Below are positions 51,690 to 64,000 of a stretch of 64,000 bases of DNA, piece after piece. Origin of the DNA: Anagrus nilaparvatae (Eukaryota; Arthropoda; Insecta; Hymenoptera; Mymaridae); assembly GCA_022575985.1 (NCBI GenBank), contig JAKSXM010000142.1:5706001-5770000 (forward strand), in the 5' to 3' direction. Each line of letters begins with the position of its first letter. Position 1 is the stretch's first letter. Position numbers and translations under genes: made by a program. The notes below the pieces were generated by a model that did not search any database, had not been told where the DNA came from, and worked only from the letters and a program-made list of their open reading frames with translations.

Positions 51690-52200
51690 TATGCCCACCA
51701 CCACCCACATTACTCCATACCCAAAAGGTCTTTCAAGCGAAAAAAAACTTGGGGTGATACTCTTACTCTGTCTCTTGCTCTGTAGTGGGTGCTGCGGGGT
51801 ATGGAAAATTGTTAAACACCAGCAACCCCTCGTGTACAGTGTCCCCTGTGGACTACGCATTAAGCGCACGAAAGAGAGAGAGAAAAAGGGAGCTCGTGGG
51901 AGTGGGCGTGACTTGTAAGCTGGCCGTTGGCGAATCAGAGAGTCGAATATTCGCTAACGTTGGCCACCTCCTAACCGCTATTTTACTATATTCTTATGTG
52001 TACATATGTGTTCCTGTATGTAAATTCGAGGCTGATAGGAGATTCGGTCCAGGGTTTTCGCAAGCAATCTCTCCCTCTCAACTCTCTTTTTGCGCCCCTC
52101 TGTATGCTTCTCAACGGATCCAGCGCCGACATACATATTGATTTCGTGGTCTCAAAGCGACCGGCGCAACGTACTGCGTACACAACCATACTTGGTACTA
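51690..52200. promoter_or_regulatory. Less AT-rich island with GAGA-type and GGGCGTG motifs
   Basis: This block has 'gaaagagagagagaaaaa', 'gtgggcgtgact' and several CpGs, and is bounded by very AT-rich DNA. Overlapping open frames on both strands (51675-52346) have no recognisable domains. It may be a promoter, a chromatin boundary or a 5' untranslated exon of a gene outside the window. Confidence 0.25.
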
Positions 52201-55200
52201 TTGCTTTAGGGATGAAATATTACTTGATTTTATACTTGCCCTTTGTTTTATCATTTAAATATTTAAACTTATTTAAACTATTTCTACTGGAGATTTTTTT
52301 CCAATATTTATTTATTGCTTGTACTACGTTATTTGATTTTAATTAATTACATTTATTGTTCTAATCGATTTGCTGGAGATTAATTTTACATACGGTTCAT
52401 TAAACTTCTTAGAAACTTAAAAATCATCCCTAAGCTAATTTTATATTTTTTAAGCATATAGAATTTGCAAGAATAATTATATTTTTCAGAGAAAACATAA
52501 ATATTTCCAAAATTCCTGATTGGAAACTCACAAAATTAAGCTTGTTTACTCAAAATGATCAGAAAACGAAAAAAAAATTTTAAAAACAGGATAAATAATC
52601 AGCTTACACCTGTATATAAATAAGAAAAAATTGAAAAAATTAATTTAGTTCCCCAATTTCTTAGAGGATTTCTGTTTATATGCATCAGTATAGTTTTTCT
52701 ATTTAAATTTTAAGTTTTTAGAGACTAGGTAATTGGTACAAACTAGAAAATTTATTAGAATTTAGGAAAGAGTTGATAGTGAAGCTAATTTATGAATTTT
52801 CTGTTTTTACATTTTTCAATAGTTTTCTATTTTAAAAAATGTGAGGAGGGGACTCCTAATGAACCATTTTGTGACACGAGAGAGTTACATTTGAAAAAGG
52901 AATTGAAAAAATTAGTGAAAATTTATGCTACAAACAAATACAAAGGCATCAAAACATTAAAATACTGCTAACAAAAGTACTTTTGACTTACAACCAATAA
53001 AAAACATGGCCAAAGACGTGCTAAATAATTATAAGTAACTTCCAATTTATTTTCTCTATCATCTTGATATTTATATCCTGTATGCAATATCTTTAAATTT
53101 TTGCAAAAATTTTATTTTTAATAATTAAACACATTTATTTAAGAAAAAATTATTTTAAATTATTATCACATTTATTTAAGAAAAAATAAAAAAATGCTGA
53201 GCAGAAAATCAGCCTACTATAAGAAATTTGTATTTCTTTGTTTTGTGCTAGATATTATTTTAATTATATTTAATTGAATATATAATTAGTGATTACTCAT
53301 GTATTCAAACTAACTTAATCGAGTTAGAAGAATAAATTTTGATCATTTATTCTTCAATATTTCCCTTCTGCTATTTTTATTAAAATAGGTAATCTATCGG
53401 AAATTAAATGTTAAGTTTGCTATTTGAATGCAGCCTAAAAACCTCAGTAACGGTAATGGATTGAGTATTAATTGCAGAGATAGTAACCAATAATATTCAA
53501 ATTTCATATTCAAAGGACAAAATTTAGAAAATGTCTTGCTTTTATAAGTACAAACATTGAAAGTAACAATTTAAATAATAAAAAAATATACAGTTTGATT
53601 AATGGTTTCAATAGCGGTTTATATAATATCTGAAGTTCATTTTACTTTCGAGAAAAAAGACATATAGAATTAGTGAATCATATTTCAAAGGTAACAAGTA
53701 TAAAAACACGTATACATTAAAAATATTATTCACATTGATAATTTAAATGTCTAAAAGTGAAATTTATTCAACCAGCGCTTTTTGATGGTCACACAAAGTA
53801 AACATTTATTTTTGTGAATCGCAAAATTAAAAAAAAAAAAAATCATTTGAATTTTTAATTTACCACCGTCTGTTCTTTTGTCTTTGATATTTTTTGACAA
53901 ATTTACCAAGTCTCCCATGGACGAAAAAAAACTTTTTCATTTATTCATCAACATACAAAAAAAAAAATACATTAACCCCCTACGATTATTTAAAAATATA
54001 TAAATACTACTTCCGTTTTTTTAATAAATTCTTTTTCTTACATAATTCGGTCTGTACGCCTTTATTCGACGCGCTTTATAGTTGCTCGACTTTTTTACTT
54101 TTATACTTCTTTATAATATAAAAGGGTATTATAGAAGACAGGTGAAAAGCTCAAAGAACACGTTTCTGTGTAATGTGTAGTATTAAACCACGAAATATAG
54201 AAAGATTCTTCTCTAAAAAGAGTTTACAAAATAAATAAAAATTCACGCGATTCTAACAGAAACCGAGTAACCCTTTGAAAAAATTTTAAATTAGTTTTTG
54301 AAATTTTTTTAACATAATCTGATTTGAATTTAAATATTAAAAACAGAAAATAGGATCAGTAGGGTACGAAATAGTGCAGTAAATAAAGAAAACGAAAAAC
54401 GCGTAAATTACTTTAAGAGAAAAACTTTTCTTTAACTCTTTTTAAAAGTATTTTTCTTTGCGCACTTGCATTATTCAGTAACAGAGTGAAATATAGACAA
54501 TCTTGAAGTTTTTTTCTGGGCCAGGGTCGAATAAGACAATGAACTTTTTTTATAAACTTTCGCTTACTTATTTTATGCCTTTTAATTTTATGAATGAATT
54601 ATCTTTTTTAAGATTTATGAGCTACATTTTTTTAGCACCCTATTTTTTGTAAAGATTTGTAAGTGATTGCAATTTTTCGTTGTTGTTTTAGAAATATTTT
54701 TGCGAAAATTAGGGGAAAATGTGGCTAAAAATAATTCTTGAATTACATGCAAAAATTTTAAATATTTTGAAAATTAAAGTTACTCTTTTGACCAAGCAGT
54801 AAATTTACGATATTTACAAAAATTTGAAATACTGCTACTTATAACTTTAAAATTTGCAAATATTTCTTACATTTTTCGTAACTTTCAGTAGTAACCGTAA
54901 ACATTAAAAAATAGTAATCAATACACAAAAATCTTATTTTTATGTATATTAAATTAATAAAATTTTGATAATACATAGGAAAAAAATATTAAATTTCTTA
55001 TTATTTTTGCTTATTTCCACATGAACTGTTCTAAACTATAGTTATTTTTAAAATTGATTAAAAAAAGGGTTTTAAAAAAAGAACTTCCTCTTCCTCTCCG
55101 TTGGAATCATGATTTTTATATTATTCACTGTTATTTTTTGTTTGTTACTTATATTCATGCAAATACTTTGTTTAACATAATAGAATATCGCTCAAATTTC

Positions 55201-55427
55201 ACCTTTACCCCTTATTTCGTTAATGCATTACGTATAAGATATCATAGGTACTTTTTTGTTCGTTCCGAAATAAATACACAAAAGAAGAAAAATATTTTAT
55301 CGACAGAAATTGACATTTCCTTTTTTTCTTTTTTTGAGTAACCATTAACTTATTTATAGTGACAGGTATATAGAATATTTAAAAAAAAATTATAATTAAC
55401 TTGAAAAATTTTTATTAAAAATATTTT

Positions 55428-56266
55428 GGTTCCTTATAGAGAAACCATTAGGATAAGTAAAATTTTGATTTTTTATTTTTTTGCATAATTTAAGCACGTT
55501 TTGAAATCCTCAGAACCTAAAAAATCAGTTTTTACAAAAAGTATATTAATAATAATAACGTCTTGTGAATTAAATTTATTCTCGCAAGTGAAAAGAGTTT
55601 GTAAGGTTATATAAGCATTCGCCCAGACTAATACATTACATGAATAATAATATATTAATAATTTAATTAATGCTAAATAGATTTAATTGTATGATTCTGA
55701 ATTCCAAGTTCCTCAGGATTCTTACTCGGGTCTCGTGGTTTGAAGTTAAAATTGTATTACTTTGAAAATATACTTTTATATTGTCATAGATAAATTAGTA
55801 TTGTTGAATGTCGTTAATGTTTGAAAATGTATTGTCAAATTTGACTATAGTCTCTAGTCAACTAACAATATTTATTACCGATGTTATAATGCTGTTCTCG
55901 ATGAAAAATAAAAGGCACCACTCATGAATCCATATAAAAAAATGCGCTTTAATTTTCATGAGACTAAAATATTTATAACAATAATTTTATTACATATTTT
56001 TATATATATGTGTGTGTGTGTGTGAATGTATGGATAGGTGTAGCAGTGATATTTCTGAAGCATTGTGTGGTGTTAAATTAAAAAAATTATCAAGAATTAT
56101 CAAAATTCATTATTTCTCAATTTTATTTTTGAAGTTGACGCAATGCCTAATATTAAGCACGAGAGTCCTAGTTTTGAAAATTTCGGTGTCACTTTTTTTC
56201 TCATATATGATCCATAAAATGGTGAAAATTTTCAACTCATAAATACTTGTCATTGCTTGAGGAACC
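55428..56266. repeat. Interspersed element, family A copy 2
   Basis: It begins GGTTCC and ends TGAGGAACC followed by GCAGTGCCA..TTGGCAG, as in 15377-16148. It shares the 'gattttt.atttttttg.a' and 'aagcacgtttt' blocks and a GT run (about 56009-56023). The middle, about 55560-55980, looks unlike copy 1. Confidence 0.5.
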
Positions 56267-59200
56267 GCAGTGCCAATAAATTGGCAGCGTTTTTTATCTG
56301 CTTATGTACGCTTCAAAAATAATCGCTATGATATGACTTTTTTTAAAAAATTATCTCTTACCCTATTTACGGAACACAAATAAAATATTCCACTTAATAA
56401 TTTTTGACAATACTTTGAATTTATAATTTTTACACGCTTTAAAAACTGCATTTTGTAAAAATTTTTAGATATAAATCAAAAGCAGATATTTTTTTCAAAC
56501 TGCTCGAAAAAATTAACTAAATTAATAGAAAAATGTTACTATCTAGAAATAAAGGAGGAAGAAGAAACCCCCTGTAGGGTGTCAAAAAAGGGAATTTATA
56601 TATTTTCTATCAATATATTAGGAAATAAAGGGATCAGGCGAATAATAAACGCTCGAAAAGTCTGTAAGGTGAGGAGTCAGTGTAGCTAAATATGAATTTC
56701 CAGGTATAGACAAAAAAATATTAAAAAATGGGATGACGTGGAGTCACATACATACCACACCAAAGGGTATAACATTTTTTTATACTTTTTTATTCAAATT
56801 GCAATTTGAATAAGAGAAGAAGGGTTGATATTTTTTTTTATGAGACAGGCTGGTTAACGAAGCGAGATGGTCCTTTTTTATTAAAATGGGATGCTGGGTT
56901 CATACTCTTCTCTTCTTTTTTTAAAGAATATTTTATGTATTCACGCGCTAACTAGGTAGATTTTTTTATTTCTATATAAATAAAATTTCTTTATAATAAA
57001 TGCCCATATGCTTTTGCTTGAATTTTTTGTCTAATAATAAAAAATATGTATATTTTTTGACGTTACATATATTATAACTTTGCAATTTGTTTCGTAAAGC
57101 GGTATGTTATACTTCATTTTTTTTTTTGCATGTGCGAATAATATATAACCCTTGTGTCTATAACTGTTTTTTTTTTTTATGAATGCATGAATTTTTTTTT
57201 AATTTTATTTTATAGAAAACATACACACCCCCTGAATCACTAGATATATTGCAAATATTCCCTATTTTTATGTTCAATATCGCGAAAAAAGTATAAAAGA
57301 TTGATGTGAAAATTTTTAAAAAATTGGGGATGATATTGACATGTAAATATGCTTCCGTAAGTCTGCGTGGCTTGTTTATAGAAAATACTCTCTTTTTCAA
57401 ACCTTTTAAATATTTTATGTTTACTTATTTTTGCTAATAGATTTTTTTTTACTATTTGAGATCATAAAAATATTTGTTTTATTTACCTTTCTACTCTTGG
57501 TGTTTACGTTTATAATACAAAGTTGAAAAGAAAGTTTATTTTAGCAAACAAGCCTTGCGTTTCTTGTTTAGATAATAAAAAAGTTTTGAATTGTTAAAAT
57601 CCAAAACAAAACATACGAATCTGATAAGTAACAAAAGTTGTCAATTTAAAGAATACCAGCAAAAAAAATTTCAAGAAATTTTTAATGCAAAAAATGTTAG
57701 CAGTACACGTTTAGATTATCATAGAAAAAGTTTTTTAAATAAGCAGTCATTTAACTTGTTGCGTGGTGAAAAAAAAAGAAAAGAAAGTTCATTCTTAAAG
57801 AATATAAAGAGTGAAAATGAAAGAGTTTAAAGTTATAAGAAGAAAAAGTAATTACGAAAGTAACTTATATAATAGCAAAGAAAATTCTTAGTCCTTTGTT
57901 TCTCCTCGGTCTTAGATAAAGTCTGAGAACTTGACTGAGCTTCTTCTTTCTTTTTTCTTCTCTCACTTTTTATATTAAAATGTATAAAAGAGGGGCAATA
58001 TTACAATTAAAAATGTAGTTCAAGGCTGACGCCTCGAGGGAAGCAGAAAAAAAAGAAAGAAAAGTTAAAGGAGGCTTTTCTCATTTTCTTCTTCGTCTTC
58101 TTCTTGTTCTTTCTATTTTTTTTCTTTTTTTTAACTCGTTGAGTAAAAAGACTTTTAGGAGTTTACTTTTACTTTATCAAGCTGACGTAAAAGTTACAGT
58201 GAGGTTGAGGCACAGGTTTCTTTTTATTATTATTTTTTTCAATGAATGAACTAAAGTAACTTGGGAAGCTTTCAACGCTTCAAGATATGCACAATTTATG
58301 TTTTTACTTCCAAGAGTTTCTTAGAACGCTCGTGACCTATTTATACAGAGTGCAATCTTTTTATTTTGTTAAATATGAATGTGACCTTGATGAATTTTTT
58401 AGGTGCAAGGTGTAAAAACTGAAAATTGTTTTCAAAGAGTGAATTTTTTGGAGCTAAAATAAAAATAGGGAAAATTTAACTATCTGTTCGACTATAAGGA
58501 TTCTTTTTTGTAAAAGATTGTAAACTAAAACTAACTTCTATGGATATGAAAACGTCTCCGAGATAATAACTTTCAAAAAAATGATAACTTTTCCAAAGTA
58601 AATATTCTTACTCAGTGAAAAAAACGTTATTTTTACTTGGATTCTTATTTATAATTCTAAAATTGTACAAAGTGTCTAATTTCATTTTGTTAAACAACTT
58701 GTGTAGGTTTTTATTGCAAAATTTTTGCTACCAAAAATAGGTAATTTTTTTAAATAAATAATGTAAGATCAAAATTTATTTTAGAAAAAACTTATATAAA
58801 TTTTATTTGGGTTTTAAAATGAGTTAATTTACAGTACTCTAACATCTTGTGAAGTGTGGCTTATAGTATGGTTTTTGCGTGGTGCTAATAATATACTTGG
58901 CCCTTATTTCCATATTAGCCCCGAATAATCGTTTGAGCCATAAAAGATAATTTCACTTTAGGATTTTAAAATGAACAGGGACGAAATTTTTAGAAGCTAT
59001 TTAAAATACATGTAACACTGCACCCCTAAAATTTTAAAAAATTATCTTTTGCTTCAAATTGGTTCCTCAAAGGAGCATTAGTTTAGAAAAATACCTTATG
59101 ATTTCAAATTTCGCCAATGATTTTTTTATGTTTAAACGTCCCATTGAGGCTTTTGCATTATGAACTTAACCTGATGTTCAAGGGTTACAAATATTTATTT

Positions 59201-61763
59201 AATTATTTGCAGATTATTTGGTATTAAAAATTTAGAAACTGGGTTAACCCAATTTTAGGGTTCTTGAGTATGCATAATTTTTTGCAATTATTATGAAGCA
59301 CAGAATAAGACAAAAATTTGTTATCTTTTACGATAAAATCATTTGACATTTAAATAACAGTAAAGCCTTATATTGATATAAATAATTTTACATAAAATAT
59401 CAATAAATAAATTTAAATTTAAGCCTAAAGAAAAATATATTAACGTCTTATCAGTAAATATCAGAAAATTCTAATATAAGTCAAGTAGATAAGTAAAAAA
59501 AAATTTTTTTTTAAGTATAAAAAGTCGAGACTTTTTGAATTCCGTCGCTTAGCTGTCACATCTCGTTGAGATCAAAATCAGTTCCCTTCTTTTTTAAAAA
59601 TAAAGTTTTACATTTGAATCATTCCCATCGCTAATACCATGTCACATACACACATTTTAACTCTTGAAATTGCCTTTTCATACAATTTTATTTCGACCTG
59701 AAATTCTTTTTTCGATGTTGATATAGCTAGTTAAATTTATTTTTTTTAAAAAATAAGAGTAAAAATTTTTATGTCACCCTCGCGAAAAAAAATACCTGCA
59801 CCAAAAATACACCTGGTTTTTCTTTAAAAAATAATATATATCTCTTATAATTATTGTATACAACTAAAAAAAACCCTTTTTTTTTATTCCTCCACGGCTA
59901 AATATAAGCTTCGCCCTAATTCTTTTTTAAAAGCGTCAAAAGTATAGCTCACCTGTAATGCACATAAAGGATTAATGTTTAAAAAAATATGTCGAAAAAG
60001 TATATTCTCTAATATAAAAATACAGAAAAATCACTGCGGGTATTTATACACAACAATGAAAAAAGAAAACAACATTATTAGCTAAAAGTCGTATTTACCA
60101 AAAAAAAAAGCAATTATTTAAGGGATAATAATAGTACACTTGAAACGCTTTTATTTTTTTGGAAGAGATCAAAATCTAACGTATAAAGAGAAAATATTTA
60201 GCAGTAATCAATCGTGATATTATTAGTGGTTTTATACATTTTGGAAGAATGGGTAAATTTTATTTTTATAAAAAATACACCCTCTTTATGAAATAAAGAC
60301 ATTTTTGCGAAGAAAAATAAAAATTGAATTTATTACAATATCTTATATGTAGCGTAATGTTATGAAATTTTATGATGTGTATGTAAGAAAATACCTTTTA
60401 GGGGATAAAAGAAAATAAAAAATTCTTTTGATGCTTAGGTAGATAATATTTGAGAGCATTTTTGCATTTTATGGTTTTATGAAAAAAAATGACAAGAGAA
60501 AAAGATATCAATTTCTTAAAATAATTGGGGGCTCTAATTCAGTACATGACCAATATTTTTTCTTCAAACAGCAATTAATCTCTTTAAGTTTTTTCTAGTG
60601 CTACGAGTTGATCGTTTAAAGGACATTAAAATAAATTCAAGTCGTACATATTGCTGATCCGGAAGGAAGCAAATGGAGAATATTTCTCTATTTTAGTCTT
60701 TGTCTCTAGAAGGGAGAAGGAGTATTTTGCCTTCATTTGTTTCAAAGGGTGGGTGGTTTATATGGCGTATCCATGGTAACGCACTTGCTTGATAAACCTT
60801 AAGAGGGAGATCTTTTCTCTATCTATGTACAAAGAAAGACCAGTCAGGAGGACGAGAATTTTCCAATGAAATACTGTACACGAGTTTATATATGCAGAAG
60901 AAAACTTACATACTCTCTGTCTTCATGAAGGGCTAAAAGAATTTATTGGTTTTTTTTCTTCTTTTGATCTTTTTGAAAAAATTTCGAGAATAAAAATAAG
61001 AAAGTCTTTTAAAAGTATCCGATTGTTGAAGCTCCTTTTTTCTGTATATCGAATTTATATGATGTGTAGAAAAGCTTTGAGTGTTATTATTATTATTTTT
61101 TATTTGATTTTATTAGAACCTTATTTATTTTAGTTGGAAATATTCTATTTTATGCATACTTTTTCTATAAAAATATTTGAACTTTCGATCTAATCTTAAA
61201 TATTTTTTGATAAAGAAATTTTTTTACTTTTGCATTAAAAAAAATTTTTCAGAATAAAGCTAAATTTATATCAGCTTGGAAAAAGAACTTCAATACGGGT
61301 CAATTAATAAAGAAAATTTTCTATTTTTGCTTTTAATTTCCATAAATCAAATTCAAAATCTTGTTATTTTTAGATTTGTTCTTTTTGTCTCAAAAAAGTA
61401 GAAGTCAATTTTGCAATAAATTGTTAATAACAAATAATTGGCCACGAATTTTGCAAAATAGACCCTGGATTCGTGTTTAGAAACAGGTTTAAACTGCTAA
61501 AGTCGGTTATAGTAAGAACCAAATATTACTCTTACCATAAGAACTGAAAATATTTATGCTAGAACCGAGATTCAGGGTTCTAAAAAATAGTCAAAAACCT
61601 TCTCTTAAAAAAATATTATTTTTTTCAAAATCAAAATTAGTTACAAATATATTTTTTAATTTAATGTACGCGATCTATAAAAGAAATATAAAAAATATTT
61701 TTGTAACTAATTTTGATTTTGAAATAGTATATTTACGGCTCGTGTTCAGAAATGTAAAGAATG
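56267..61763. other. Gene desert
   Basis: I see no supported gene. Short purine/pyrimidine-rich blocks occur at 57930-58130. 60650-60900 is less AT-rich. Around 59050 there is a fragment ('ttggttcctcaaagga') resembling the start of family A. 61626-61722 is a perfect ~30-bp-arm hairpin ('caaaatcaaaattagttac'). 61441-61481 matches, in inverted orientation, the core of the palindrome at 61764-62242. Confidence 0.4.
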
Positions 61764-62242
61764 GCCCCAATCGCACGTAAATTACCTTCCGAGGCTTTGC
61801 AATGTCCTGTCGCCAGCAATGCTATTTAATGCCCTAAAATCGCACGTAAATTACTTTCCGAAGCCTCCTCAAAAAACTCCTTAAAATACTTGTTAGTCCT
61901 GTCGCCAGCAATGCTATTTAATGCCCTAAAATGCCATAAAAGCTCCAATGGAAAAAAATGGGTGGTATTTATGTTTTTTGACCCGCTAAACACGAATCCG
62001 GGGTCTATTTTGCAAAATTCGTGGTCATTTCTTTGTTACAAAAAATTGACCATAAATTTTGCGAAATAGACCGCGGATTCGAGTTTAGCGGGTCAAAAAA
62101 CAAAAATACCACCCATTTTTTTCCATTGGAGCTTTTATGGCATTTTAGGGCATTAAATAGCATTGCTGGCGACAGGACTAACAAGTATTTTAAGGATTTT
62201 TTTGAGGAGGCTTCGGAAAGTAATTTACGTGCGATTTGGGGC
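61764..62242. mobile_element. Large near-perfect palindrome / foldback element
   Basis: The arms at about 61829-62020 and 62042-62235 are nearly perfect inverted copies of about 190 bp around a ~20-bp loop. The outer ends are GCCCCAATCGCACGTAAATT and, inverted, GCCCCAAATCGCACGTAAAT. The left side has an extra partial copy of the arm (61764-61832) lacking a ~32-bp internal segment. The overlapping frames on both strands at 62005-62272 are by-products of the palindrome. No clear target duplication was found. Confidence 0.75.
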
Positions 62243-64000
62243 ATTATTTATTTATGGACAAGGGCGGTATAAAATTTTTCTGCAGCAATAGTGAGAAATT
62301 TCGATTTCCTTGGCCGCGCAGTGAAAAAAAAATTTGAATTCATATATCGAAGTATGATATGCGTATATATACTCTTGGAAAGTCATTTCATTTGCGAGAA
62401 AATTTATATATTACTGACACTATTAAATACTATTATTATGTATTTAAATAAATCATCAGATTCGTCCTAAAACAAAGATAAAAAAGTTTGTTTTGGAAAA
62501 CTTATTAATTTTTGAATGTAACACACTGCTGTATCATAAAAATTGTATACAAAAAGTTGTAGGTATTCATAAAATTTTGAATATTTATATATTTTTGTAT
62601 ACTTTTTTATTTTACTATGAAAAACATATTTTATTTTATAAAAGAATTATCTCAAAATAAAATTTTATTAACTCAAAAAAAAAAAAAAAATAGGAAAAAA
62701 AATAATAATAGTAGTAAAGAAAATCTTTCGCTCATTAAATTTTATAATATATAAACATGACAAAAAAAAGCTTTTCTTTTCTTCACACGCTATGTATTTT
62801 TACGATACATAAATAGTTATTAAAATATACATTTTCTCTTTTAAAAAGTTTTTCATATCTTGTAATAAAACCTTCATTTTCAAAGAACACACATAGAGAA
62901 TAAAAGTCTGTTAGCGAGTATTCAAGAGGATATATTTTAGCTGTAGGGCTTTTTTTACATTGATATTTACAAGTATATAACGCGTAAATTTCTTTTTTTC
63001 TTGACTCGTCAAAGTGCATATCGAGGGCTTTATTTTTGAGTGTTGATTAAAATTATAATATATTATAATAAACTTGTATCGATTTTGAAAATAGTTGGAG
63101 TAATTTTGTATAAAATTAATTGAAACTTTAGAATATTTTAGTTTATAATAAAGAAATTTCTCATTATAACTCAATGTGTATGATTTAATAATTGAAATAA
63201 CGTATTATATTTCTTTGTATAATATTATGTGTACATCTCAGAATATATAAACTCTTAAAAGTAGATCGACAAGACAATTTCGTAGCTCTGCTCAAGAGAA
63301 CTTTCAAACTTCGTCTCTTGTTTCATCCTCCTACATGTATAGAAACTTTTCAGAAAACCAGCACCTAATACTCAAAGCTTTCTAAAGCATATCTAAAGGT
63401 AAATTTCATGAAATTCAGCATTAATATTCTCTCTCTTCTCATTCTCCTTCTAAAGCTTAAGCTTCAACTCTCATATATCTGACAGTAGAGAGATACTTTG
63501 AATTGCTTGTGCCAGTGGCTTAACACACACACACATACATTAGTTACTTTACATTTTGTAGCTTTCCTGAGCCCTGGGGATACAAGAGGAATTCTACAAA
63601 ATAACGAGTTGATAAATTATCGAAAATTCTCTTAGATCAAATTTTAACCATAAATACTGCTCCAAATTGTTCAAGTGGCCAAAAAATCATTATTTTTATC
63701 CTTTTGGCAAACTCGTATATTACCTGGACATTATTTATAATAGGAAGGTGAGTCACTGGTTTTTTGTTTGGACTGAAATCCCTTCCGGTATGTGAGTACA
63801 AGCACGTGTCCTTTTTGACGCTTAGGACGGACCTTTATTTTTTTTTTGTTTTTATAAAAAGGGATGCGCTCGTATTCAATTGGGTCATCGTACGGTCAGT
63901 AAGAAAACCGGATTTTTTTATTTACAAAAAAAAAATTATCATATTTGACCTGACAATAAAAATATAAGAATCGTACCGGGGAGCATGTTAATACTAGAAC
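62243..64000. other. Gene-free stretch to window end
   Basis: I see no supported gene. 63250-63560 contains pyrimidine-rich sequence and a short (CA)n. 63740-63900 is less AT-rich and its 67-codon frame has no known motif. Confidence 0.3.

Larger units (their letters stand above)
48315..55427. other. Gene desert with two less AT-rich islands
   Basis: I see no supported coding exon or RNA gene in these 7 kb. The islands at 49860-50460 and 51690-52200 are listed separately. The remainder is AT-rich. Confidence 0.35.

Noticed and set aside
51675..52346. Overlapping open frames on both strands in the less AT-rich island
   Set aside because: Fewer stop codons are expected where AT content drops. 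The frames overlap on both strands and have no domain.
57591..57830. 79-codon Lys-rich open frame
   Set aside because: Its composition reflects A-rich DNA. There is no motif, and the frame has no identifiable start or splice context.
62005..62272. Two ~80-codon open frames on opposite strands that look alike
   Set aside because: They are the two arms of the same palindrome and have no domain.

Overview
This is strongly AT-rich animal nuclear DNA. The genes have short GT-AG introns, mostly 50-190 bp, and the intergenic space is full of small inverted-repeat transposons. The gene content (Megf8, Topors, DIMT1, a secreted ADGF-type adenosine deaminase pair) points to an insect. The very low GC and MITE load would suit a hymenopteran parasitoid, but the order cannot be settled from the sequence alone.

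Layout. 1-3875 (minus): the first eleven coding exons of Megf8, a large CUB/EGF/kelch/PSI receptor gene that runs off the left edge. 6539-9219 (plus): Topors, a RING E3 ligase in six exons, divergent from Megf8. 11021-12207 (minus): DIMT1, the 18S rRNA dimethyltransferase, in five exons and convergent with Topors. 13458-13530 (minus): tRNA-Lys(CTT). 19576-21230 and 36445-38099 (plus): two three-exon ADGF (CECR1/ADA2-type) genes, each predicted at 505 aa. They lie in direct orientation inside a segmental duplication of about 3.5-4.5 kb whose copies are about 16.9 kb apart. 38.7-64 kb: a gene desert holding MITEs, palindromes and a few less AT-rich islands that may be regulatory.

Mobile DNA explains much of the rest. 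There is a non-autonomous Helitron (29708-30869), an 8-bp-TSD palindromic MITE (29314-29659), a 920-bp TIR element with internal tandem repeats inserted next to ADGF copy 1 and absent from copy 2 (21495-22414), TA- and TTAA-flanked MITEs, a near-perfect 190-bp-arm palindrome (61764-62242), and two arrays of one ~308-bp tandem repeat (24.4-25.5 kb and 33.3-34.2 kb) lying between the ADGF copies.

The most interesting signal is the ADGF pair. The copies are a mosaic: 245 bp of exon 2 are identical, the next ~320 bp differ at roughly 13% of sites, mostly changing amino acids, and the remainder is again nearly identical. Copy 1 has also lost the Asp that normally follows the zinc-binding HxH motif (HSHG instead of HSHD). 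That suggests gene conversion combined with functional divergence of a secreted enzyme.
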